In this document: positions 1 through 5,784 of the stretch, piece after piece
Numbering within the stretch: position 1 is the stretch's first letter
Layout of the letters: each line of letters begins with the position of its first letter
Source: an uncultured Oscillospiraceae bacterium
GTDB taxonomy: Bacteria; Bacillota; Clostridia; Oscillospirales; Oscillospiraceae
DNA: 9,086 nucleotides
Assembly: GCA_910577805.1 (NCBI GenBank)
Contig: CAJTOE010000101.1
Coordinates: 1-9,086, forward strand
Direction of reading: 5' to 3'
Notes under the pieces: model-generated
The model's database searches: none
What the model saw: only the letters and a program-made list of their open reading frames with translations
Told to the model about the DNA's origin: nothing
Position numbers and translations under genes: made by a program

Positions 1-2183
1 AGCTTAAGAAGCTGGGAATCCCGGACCTGCTGGGCTGCTATGTGCTGGTGGTTCTGTATCCGGACGACGGCCGCTGGCTGCTGGAGCACGGCAAGTTTGT
101 GCCCCAGGACCTGGAGGCGGCGGTGGGCTGGTACACTGCGGCGGCGGAGCAGAATTTTCCGCGGGGGGTGTATCAGCTGGCCCACTGCCTCCAGCGGGGA
201 TTAGGCGTGGAGCAGGACCCGGAACAAGCCCTGGAGCTGTACTTGAAGGCCCTGGAGATGAACTACGGTCCCGCCGCCTGTGAGGCGGGCCAGATGGTAA
301 TCCGGGGGGAGGCCTGCGAGGCGGACCCGGCCCGCGCCATGGAGCTGTGGGAGCGGGGCGCGGAGCTGGACGACGTGACCTCCTGCTTCAACCTGGGGCT
401 GTGCTATGAGCGGGGCGACATGGGCCGGGACATGGAAAAAGCGATCCACTACTACACCAAAGCCGCGGAGGGCGGCGATTTGGACGCGGTATTTAATATG
501 GCCCGGTACTTCCAGGGGGAGGGCAGCGACCCCCAGCGGGCGGTGGAGCTGTACCGCCAGGGCAGCGAGGAGGGCAACGGGGACTGCACCTGCGCCCTGG
601 GGCTGTGCTACGAGGAAGGGGAAGGCGTGGACCAGAGCTGGGAGGAGGCCGTGCGGCTCTACCGGCTGGCCTCGGACCAGGGAAGCCCCTGGGCCATGGG
701 CAATCTGGCCTGGTGCTACGACAACGGCCAGGGCGTGGAAAAGGACCTGGAGCAGGCCGTGTACTGGTACCGGCGGGGCGCGGAGCTGAATGCGCCCCGG
801 TGCCTGTGTTCCCTGGGCTGGTGCTATGAGATCGGAAGCGGCGTGGAGCAGAACTGGGAGGAAGCGGCCCGGTACTACGAGGAGGCCGCGAAACGGGGGT
901 TCCCCCGCGCCATGGGAAATATCGGCTGGTGCTACGAGTTCGGCCGGGGCGTGGAGCGGAGCCTGGAGAACGCCGCGTATTGGTATCATAGAGGCGCGGA
1001 GGCCGGGAGCGCCCGGTGCATGGTGGACTACGGCCTGTGCTGTGAGATGGGCGAGGGCGTGGAAAAGGACCTGGAGGAGGCGGTGCTCTGGTACGAGCGC
1101 AGCGCCCAGGAGGGCAGTCCGCGGGGTATGTGCAACCTGGCCTGGTGCTGCGAGACGGGCCGGGGCCGGGAGCAGGATCTCATGCTGGCGGTCCAGTGGT
1201 ACAGGAAGAGCGCCCAGGCGGGCTATGGCCGGGCCATGTGTAATCTGGGCTATCTGTACGAAAAGGGCCAGGGGGTCCGGCAGAGCTGGAAAAACGCGGT
1301 AAACTGGTATCAGAAGGGCGCCCAGGCCGGGAACCCCAACGCCATGTGCAACCTGGGCTGGTGCTATGAGCACGGCCGGGGCGTGGAGCAGGACGGCGGT
1401 CAGGCTTTTTATTGGTATCAGCAGGGCGCGCAGGCCAACAACGCCCGGTCCATGTGCAACCTGGGCTGGTGCTACGAAAAGGCCATCGGTGTGGAGCGGG
1501 ACTGGGTCCAGGCTCTGGCCTGGTACGAAAAGGGCGCGGACGCCGGGGACCCCAACGCCATGTGCAACGCGGGCTGGTGCCTGGAGAACGGCTGGGGGTC
1601 GGAGAAGGACCCGGAGCGGGCCTGCCAGCGCTACCAGCAGGCGGCGGACCGGGAGGACGTCCGGGGCATCGCCATGGTGGGCCGCTGCTTGCAGCAGGGC
1701 ATTGGGGTGGAGCGGGACGAAACTGCCGCCCTGAGCTGGTTTGAAAAGGGCGCTCAAATGGAGGACGCGGGCTGTCTGTTCTGCCTGGGCCGGGCCTATG
1801 AGATGGGCCGGGGCGTGGAGCGGGACATGGAAAAGGCGCTGGAGTGGTATCAGAAGAGCGCCGCCGAGGGGAGCTTCAATGCCCAGTATATGCTGGGCCG
1901 TCTGCTGGAGGAGCAGGCCCCGGAGAAAGCCGCGTTCTGGTATAAGTTATATGAAAAGAGCGGCGAGGACGAGGTCACGCCGATGTGCTATATCGGGCTG
2001 GGCCGGTGTCTGGCGCTGGGCCTGGACGGCACGCGGGATTTGGAGCAGGCCCAGGCAATCTGTCAAAAGGCCCAGGAGTTTTCCCCGTGGTCCTACGACG
2101 AGGAGGACATGAGCCGGGAGGAGATCCAGCAGGAGCTGGAGGCGCTGAAGGGCCTGATTGCAGCAAATTCCGGACTCGACTGA
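1..2183 (+). CDS. Cysteine-rich Sel1-like repeat (SLR) protein, 5' end outside window
   Basis: The reading frame is open from position 3, and no start codon with a ribosome binding site is visible, so the gene begins upstream. A GTG at 42 is in frame but has no Shine-Dalgarno sequence before it. The visible 726 residues are nearly all tandem Sel1-like repeats, about 18 units of 34-36 residues. Units follow the pattern (A)MCNLGWCYE-x-G-x-GVE-x-D-x4-A-x-WY-x-K-x-A-x2-G and are most regular between about 600 and 1870. Sel1 repeats are TPR-like helical hairpins that form a superhelical protein-binding scaffold, so a scaffold or adaptor role is expected from the family; the partner is unknown. The protein is unusually rich in cysteine, about 33 in total, recurring at two fixed positions of helix A (C-x4-C). 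The last 35 residues are a charged, Glu-rich helical tail. Localisation cannot be judged because the N-terminus is missing. The stop overlaps a palindrome at 2174-2192. Confidence 0.9.
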   Translation, partial: LKKLGIPDLLGCYVLVVLYPDDGRWLLEHGKFVPQDLEAAVGWYTAAAEQNFPRGVYQLAHCLQRGLGVEQDPEQALELYLKALEMNYGPAACEAGQMVIRGEACEADPARAMELWERGAELDDVTSCFNLGLCYERGDMGRDMEKAIHYYTKAAEGGDLDAVFNMARYFQGEGSDPQRAVELYRQGSEEGNGDCTCALGLCYEEGEGVDQSWEEAVRLYRLASDQGSPWAMGNLAWCYDNGQGVEKDLEQAVYWYRRGAELNAPRCLCSLGWCYEIGSGVEQNWEEAARYYEEAAKRGFPRAMGNIGWCYEFGRGVERSLENAAYWYHRGAEAGSARCMVDYGLCCEMGEGVEKDLEEAVLWYERSAQEGSPRGMCNLAWCCETGRGREQDLMLAVQWYRKSAQAGYGRAMCNLGYLYEKGQGVRQSWKNAVNWYQKGAQAGNPNAMCNLGWCYEHGRGVEQDGGQAFYWYQQGAQANNARSMCNLGWCYEKAIGVERDWVQALAWYEKGADAGDPNAMCNAGWCLENGWGSEKDPERACQRYQQAADREDVRGIAMVGRCLQQGIGVERDETAALSWFEKGAQMEDAGCLFCLGRAYEMGRGVERDMEKALEWYQKSAAEGSFNAQYMLGRLLEEQAPEKAAFWYKLYEKSGEDEVTPMCYIGLGRCLALGLDGTRDLEQAQAICQKAQEFSPWSYDEEDMSREEIQQELEALKGLIAANSGLD

Positions 2184-2192
2184 CAGTCGAGT
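2174..2192. promoter_or_regulatory. Perfect 9+1+9 palindrome, possible operator
   Basis: ACTCGACTG and CAGTCGAGT face each other around a single A at 2183. The site covers the stop codon of the Sel1-repeat gene and ends 20 bp upstream of the -35 box of the HTH gene. As RNA it could form an 8-bp stem with a 3-nt loop, but no T-run follows, so a classical terminator is unlikely. Its position and symmetry would suit binding by a dimeric regulator, perhaps the HTH protein encoded just downstream. That role is inferred. Confidence 0.4.
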
Positions 2193-2212
2193 GGGAAAAA
2201 CCGCCGGATTTC

Positions 2213-2241
2213 TTGACTTTTTTCCGTCCAGGGGCTAGAGT
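2213..2241 (+). promoter_or_regulatory. Sigma-A-type promoter of the HTH gene
   Basis: TTGACT (2213-2218), a 17-bp spacer and TAGAGT (2236-2241) make a good housekeeping promoter. The predicted start is near 2248, which leaves a leader of about 25 nt containing GGAGGT at 2261-2266. The HTH gene is therefore probably transcribed independently of the Sel1-repeat gene. Confidence 0.7.
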
Positions 2242-2271
2242 GAAGCCACCACAAAATTTGGGAGGTGCCCT

Positions 2272-3246
2272 ATGGACGAAGAAAAAACCTTTGGCGCGTA
2301 TATCCGCCAAAAGAGGCTGGAGGCCGGGTTGACCCAGAAGGAGCTGGCGGTGCGTCTGTTCCTGACCGAGTCCAGCGTGAGCAAGTGGGAACGGAACCTG
2401 TCCTATCCGGATGTGTCTCTGGTCCCCGCCATCTGCCGGGAGCTGCACATTTCAGAACACGAATTTTTCACCGCCTGCGACGACGACCAGAAACACGCTC
2501 AGGAGCGGGCGGCAGCGGTGCAGCGGGCAGTGGGGTCCGCCCTCCGGCGGCTGTGTCTGGCGGGCTATGTCATTGCCCTGCCGGTCTGCCTGATCGTGGA
2601 CTGGGTCGTGTTCCACAGCCTGGATTGGTTCTGGATCGTGCTGGCGGGGATAGCCCTGTCCTTCTGCCTGACAAATCTGCCCTGGCTTGTCCGCCGGGAA
2701 CGTGTTTCCACCAGCCTGGGTGCCGCGTCGGCTTGTCTGCTTCTGCTCCTGACGGCCTGCTGGAACTACGCCGGAGGCCATTGGCTGATGGCCGGGCTGG
2801 CAATCACGGCGGTCAGTCTGGCTCTGCCCTGGAGCTGGTGGGCGGCTTGGCGGCATTACGGAAAGCACGCGATAACTCTGTGCGTGGCGCTGACCTCCGG
2901 GTGGGTGTTCCTGCTGCTGACGGTAATTTGGGCGTTCACGGGAGGGGACTGGCTGTTTCGGGCGGCGTATCCTCTGGCGGCGCTGGGGGTGGTTTTCCTG
3001 TGGGCCTGCTACGGCTGTCTGCGCTGGGTCCCCGGCGGGGCCTGGGTGAAGGCCGGAGCCGTTGTGATACTCGCGGCCCTGGCTACGCCGGCCTTTAACG
3101 GTCTGTGCGCCTTTTTGCTGCCGGAGTACCATACGGGGAACATCCCCTGGCTGAACCGGCTCGTCTTTTTGGCGACCCTGGCGGCGGGTCTGGTCCTGCT
3201 GGCGGTGGGCAACGCTGAAAAAATACGAAAAAACCGGCCTGAGTGA
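2272..3246 (+). CDS. Membrane-anchored XRE-family HTH regulator
   Basis: This 324-residue protein starts with a Cro/C1-type helix-turn-helix at about residues 7-64, with core TQKELAVRL, recognition helix SSVSKWERN and the SYPD turn typical of the family. A short charged linker (70-90) follows. The rest is hydrophobic, with about eight predicted membrane helices near residues 91-114, 119-140, 148-167, 170-190, 199-222, 227-250, 259-283 and 293-313, and a basic C-terminal tail. XRE domains fused to polytopic membrane domains are common in Firmicutes, mostly without known signals. By family logic it would bind DNA from the membrane and respond to a membrane or envelope cue; ligand and targets are unknown. 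ATG at 2272 is supported by GGAGGT five bases upstream. It has its own promoter and ends inside a terminator hairpin. No sensor kinase or transporter gene lies beside it to suggest a target. Confidence 0.88.
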   Translation: MDEEKTFGAYIRQKRLEAGLTQKELAVRLFLTESSVSKWERNLSYPDVSLVPAICRELHISEHEFFTACDDDQKHAQERAAAVQRAVGSALRRLCLAGYVIALPVCLIVDWVVFHSLDWFWIVLAGIALSFCLTNLPWLVRRERVSTSLGAASACLLLLLTACWNYAGGHWLMAGLAITAVSLALPWSWWAAWRHYGKHAITLCVALTSGWVFLLLTVIWAFTGGDWLFRAAYPLAALGVVFLWACYGCLRWVPGGAWVKAGAVVILAALATPAFNGLCAFLLPEYHTGNIPWLNRLVFLATLAAGLVLLAVGNAEKIRKNRPE

Positions 3247-3264
3247 TAATCAGGCCGGTTTTTT
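3228..3264. terminator. Bidirectional terminator between convergent genes
   Basis: AAACCGGCCTGA (3231-3242) pairs perfectly with TCAGGCCGGTTT (3250-3261) around a 7-nt loop. A-run (from 3228) and T-run (to 3264) flanks let the hairpin terminate transcription from both sides. It serves the HTH gene on the plus strand, whose TGA (3244-3246) lies in the loop, and the small gene on the minus strand, whose stop is at 3268. Confidence 0.9.
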
Positions 3265-3267
3265 GCA

Positions 3268-3516
3268 TCAAAAAATCAAAATCCGAAGGGTGAATGCCAG
3301 GGTCATGAGCAGCATCCCGATGCTGGCGAGGTGGTCCAGCGCCAGACCCCGGCGGCGCAGGAGAGCGCTGTACCGGGGATGGGGCGGGAGGGGAGAGGCC
3401 TCCGGGACCCAGTCCAGCGGGCAGTCCTGGTCCAGCTCTTGGTCTGGGGCCTGGGTCTGCGCCAGCTTGCGGCGGTATTCCGCCAGGTCGATGATATTGG
3501 ATGTCGTCGTTGTCAT
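3268..3516 (-). CDS. Small tail-anchored-like membrane protein (82 aa), function unknown
   Basis: The protein is 82 residues. It begins MTTTTSNIIDLAEYRRKLAQ, a predicted amphipathic N-terminal helix, followed by an acidic, Pro-rich linker (about 22-48), an RRR patch (54-56) and one hydrophobic segment (about 60-82) that runs to the C-terminus. The arginines before the membrane segment suggest the N-terminus is cytoplasmic. I do not recognise a family with certainty. It is called real because the start has AAAGGTGGAG immediately upstream (3530-3521), because a near-consensus minus-strand promoter lies at 3665-3637, and because it shares a bidirectional terminator with the convergent HTH gene. 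A SOS-box-like sequence at its predicted transcription start raises the possibility of a damage-induced membrane peptide, but nothing in the protein itself shows that. Confidence 0.75.
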   Translation of the reverse strand: MTTTTSNIIDLAEYRRKLAQTQAPDQELDQDCPLDWVPEASPLPPHPRYSALLRRRGLALDHLASIGMLLMTLAFTLRILIF

Positions 3517-3544
3517 GGGGCTCCACCTTTCGTTGCAGTTTTTT

Positions 3545-3610
3545 GCGATTCAGGGGGGGTCAATCGCATCTATAGTATAGCGGTTCGACAGTCCGAAAAA
3601 ACGGACCGAA
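3545..3610 (-). promoter_or_regulatory. Structured leader of the small membrane-protein gene
   Basis: The minus-strand leader of roughly 115 nt contains two hairpins. The first has stem GTCCG/CGGAC (3591-3595 with 3602-3606) around six A on the plus strand, extended outward by TTCG (3584-3587) and CGAA (3607-3610). The second has stem GCGATT/AATCGC (3545-3550 with 3562-3567) enclosing an 11-nt loop with seven G on the plus strand, which is C7 in the transcript. Neither is followed by a T-run, so they are not obvious terminators. A role in translation or mRNA stability is inference. Confidence 0.4.
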
Positions 3611-3617
3611 GAATGAA

Positions 3618-3629
3618 AAACGAATGTTC
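3618..3629 (-). promoter_or_regulatory. LexA (SOS box)-like operator
   Basis: On the minus strand this reads GAACATTCGTTT, which fits the Gram-positive LexA core GAAC-N4-GTTY described for Bacillus. It lies directly at the expected transcription start of the small gene, where a bound repressor would block initiation. The second half-site is imperfect and there is only one box, so the call is tentative. Confidence 0.4.
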
Positions 3630-3636
3630 TAAATGA

Positions 3637-3665
3637 ATAATACAATATCAGTTCGAATTTGTCAA
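3637..3665 (-). promoter_or_regulatory. Near-consensus promoter of the small membrane-protein gene
   Basis: Minus strand: TTGACA (3665-3660), a 17-bp spacer and TATTAT (3642-3637). The surrounding AT-rich DNA stands out from the GC-rich neighbourhood. A promoter this strong for an 82-residue protein fits either high expression or tight repression. Confidence 0.75.
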
Positions 3666-3704
3666 GAGCTTTTTTGAAAAGTTTGTTTTATTTTGGGGAG
3701 GCAG

Positions 3705-3774
3705 GGCTTTGGAGGGAAGCAGAAGTCTGTGGAACATGACCCGCCCAGGGGGTCGGGTCCCACAGTTCACTTCT
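3705..3774. repeat. Structured intergenic repeat, copy A
   Basis: This stretch matches 8079-8148. The first 12 bases are identical (GGCTTTGGAGGG), and the last 31 bases before the shared CAC (3740-3770 versus 8114-8144) differ at two sites. It folds into a long hairpin with inner stem GACCCG/CGGGTC (3738-3743 with 3754-3759), middle stem TGTGG/CCACA (3728-3732 with 3760-3764) and outer stem AGAAGT/ACTTCT (3721-3726 with 3769-3774). The inner stem has a compensatory change relative to copy B. It lies between two divergent promoters and contains no T-run. Confidence 0.7.
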
Positions 3775-3805
3775 CCCACAAATCAAAGATTTTTTGCGAA
3801 AAGGA

Positions 3806-3834
3806 TTGCGCTTTGCGGACCGAGGGGGTATAAT
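3806..3834 (+). promoter_or_regulatory. Promoter of typA
   Basis: A perfect TATAAT -10 box is at 3829-3834. Seventeen bases upstream is a weak -35 box, TTGCGC (3806-3811). Transcription would begin near 3841, giving a leader of about 36 nt with AAGGAG at 3862-3867 as the ribosome binding site. Confidence 0.65.
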
Positions 3835-3876
3835 ACTTGTCTGTAAAATTGTTGAAGATACAAGGAGCGGAGAACA

Positions 3877-5706
3877 GTGCGCAACGAAAAGCTGAGAAAT
3901 GTAGCCATTATCGCCCACGTAGACCACGGCAAGACCACCCTGGTGGACCAGCTGCTCAAGCAGAGCGGCGTGTACCGGGAGAACCAGGCCGTGGTAGAGC
4001 GGGTGATGGATTCCAACGACCTGGAACGGGAGCGTGGAATTACGATTTTGGCTAAAAATACCGCCGTGCAGTACGGTGATGTGAAAATCAATATCGTGGA
4101 TACCCCCGGCCACGCCGACTTCGGCGGCGAGGTGGAGCGTATCCTGAAAATGGTCAACGGAGTCATTCTGCTGGTGGACGCCGCCGAGGGTCCCATGCCC
4201 CAGACCCGTTTTGTCCTGAGCAAGGCCCTGGAGCTGGGCCATCGGGTGATCGTGGTCGTCAACAAGATCGACCGGCCCGACCAGCGGGTCTACGAGGTAG
4301 TGGACGAGGTGCTGGAGCTGCTGCTGGATTTGGACGCCTCCGACGAGCAGCTGGACAGCCCCATGCTCTTCTGCTCCGGCCGTCAGGGCACCGCTTCGGT
4401 CCAGCCGGACGTGGCGGGCAGCGATTTGCAGCCCCTGTTTGAGGCGATTTTGGAGTATATCCCCGCCCCGGAGGCGGATGTGGAAGCTCCCTTCCAGATG
4501 CTGGTGTCCTCCATCGACTACAACGAGTTCGTGGGCCGCATCGCCGTGGGCCGCATCGAGCGGGGAACTATTAAGCAGAACCAGGAAATCGTGGTGTGCA
4601 ACTACCACAACGCCGGTGAGGCCCCCAAGAAAGCCAAGGCCACCACGCTGTATGAGTACGAGGGCCTGAACAAGGTCCCGGTGACCGAGGCTTCGGCGGG
4701 CAATATCATTGCCATGAGCGGCATCGGGGAAATCACCATCGGAGACACGATCTGCGTGCCCTCCTGCGTGGAGCCTATCGAGTTTGTGAAAATCTCCGCC
4801 CCTACCATTGAAATGACCTTTTCCGTCAACGACTCCCCCTTCGCCGGGCGGGAGGGAAAATTCGTCACCTCCCGGCAGATCCGGGAGCGGCTGTTCCGGG
4901 AGACCATGAAGGATGTGTCCCTGCGGGTGACCGAGGTGGAGGACGCCACCGACTCCTTCAACGTGGCCGGCCGGGGCGAGATGTCCCTGTCCATTCTGAT
5001 CGAGACCATGCGCCGGGAGGGCTACGAGCTTCAGGTGTCCCCGCCCCGGGTGCTGTTCCAGGAGATCGACGGCAAAAAGTGCGAGCCTGTGGAACGGTTA
5101 GTGGTGGACGTGCCCGCCGACTGCGTGGGCGCGGTGATGGAAAAGCTGGGGGCACGGAAGGGCGAGTTCCTGTCCATGAACCCTGTGGGCAGCCGGACGA
5201 AGCTGGAATTTTTGGTTCCCTCCAGAGGCCTGTTCGGCTACCGGAACGAGTTTTTGACCGACACCAAGGGCGAGGGCATTATGGCCTCCGTCTTTGACAG
5301 CTATGTCCCCATGAAGGGGGATATCCAGCGCCGGAATACCGGCTCCCTGGTCGCCTTTGAGACCGGCGAGGCCGTGACTTACGGCCTGTTCAACGCCCAG
5401 GAGCGCGGCTCTCTGTTCATCGGCGCGGGCACTCCGGTGTACGCGGGTATGATCGTAGGCGTGTCCCCCAAGCTGGAGGACATCTCCGTCAACGTGTGCA
5501 AGAAGAAGCAGCTGACCAACATGCGGGCCTCCGGTTCGGATGACGCTCTGCGGTTGGTTACGCCCCGGCAGATGTCCCTGGAACAGTGCCTGGAGTTCCT
5601 GGCCGATGACGAGCTGCTGGAGTGTACCCCGGAGAATTTACGGCTGCGTAAGCGCATTTTGGACCACGGCGAGCGCATGAAGGCTCTGAAGGGCGGACAG
5701 AAATAA
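3877..5706 (+). CDS. typA: Ribosome-associated GTPase TypA/BipA
   Basis: TypA/BipA is a translational GTPase related to EF-G and LepA. It binds the ribosome and supports 50S assembly and growth under stress or cold. The 609 residues match the family length (about 605-615). The G-domain motifs are all present: G1 AHVDHGKT (13-20), G2 RGITI (53-57), G3 DTPGHADF (75-82) and G4 NKID (129-132). The G5 position reads CSGRQG (166-171) where SA is usual. The beta-barrel domain II (about 205-290), the EF-G III/V-like domains and the TypA-specific C-terminal domain follow, including GLFGYRNEFLTDTKGEG and the RGEMSLSILIETMRREG-type segment. The start is a GTG at 3877 with AAGGAG nine bases upstream; no other in-frame start lies between it and the promoter. 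It has its own promoter and a strong terminator. Confidence 0.97.
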   Translation: MRNEKLRNVAIIAHVDHGKTTLVDQLLKQSGVYRENQAVVERVMDSNDLERERGITILAKNTAVQYGDVKINIVDTPGHADFGGEVERILKMVNGVILLVDAAEGPMPQTRFVLSKALELGHRVIVVVNKIDRPDQRVYEVVDEVLELLLDLDASDEQLDSPMLFCSGRQGTASVQPDVAGSDLQPLFEAILEYIPAPEADVEAPFQMLVSSIDYNEFVGRIAVGRIERGTIKQNQEIVVCNYHNAGEAPKKAKATTLYEYEGLNKVPVTEASAGNIIAMSGIGEITIGDTICVPSCVEPIEFVKISAPTIEMTFSVNDSPFAGREGKFVTSRQIRERLFRETMKDVSLRVTEVEDATDSFNVAGRGEMSLSILIETMRREGYELQVSPPRVLFQEIDGKKCEPVERLVVDVPADCVGAVMEKLGARKGEFLSMNPVGSRTKLEFLVPSRGLFGYRNEFLTDTKGEGIMASVFDSYVPMKGDIQRRNTGSLVAFETGEAVTYGLFNAQERGSLFIGAGTPVYAGMIVGVSPKLEDISVNVCKKKQLTNMRASGSDDALRLVTPRQMSLEQCLEFLADDELLECTPENLRLRKRILDHGERMKALKGGQK

Positions 5707-5732
5707 ATTTTAATCTATTTTGTAAAGTTCCC

Positions 5733-5764
5733 AAACCCCGTATTTGCAGAATACGGGGTTTTTT
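5733..5764 (+). terminator. Rho-independent terminator after typA
   Basis: A perfect 12-bp stem, AAACCCCGTATT (5733-5744) with AATACGGGGTTT (5750-5761), encloses the loop TGCAG and is followed by T through 5764. It ends only 20 bp before the next start codon, so it also sits in the leader of the downstream operon if that operon is read from upstream. Confidence 0.9.
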
Positions 5765-5784
5765 CAAAAGGAGGATTTGAAGCT

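Noticed and set aside
201..1757. 518-codon open frame antisense to the Sel1-repeat gene
   Set aside because: It mirrors the GC-rich tandem repeats, is Ala/Leu/Pro/Val-rich with periodic composition, and has no ribosome binding site or known domain.
42..1870. DNA-level tandem repeats of about 105-108 bp that might suggest a CRISPR or satellite array
   Set aside because: The period equals the Sel1 protein unit and the variation follows codon positions; there are no constant repeats with unique spacers.
2265..3098. 277-codon plus-strand frame overlapping the HTH gene
   Set aside because: It is a frame-shifted shadow, Gly/Arg/Pro-rich with no domain. The HTH frame has the ribosome binding site and a clear fold.
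3688..4608. 306-codon minus-strand frame opposite typA
   Set aside because: It runs antisense to conserved G-domain codons and has no start signal or family match.
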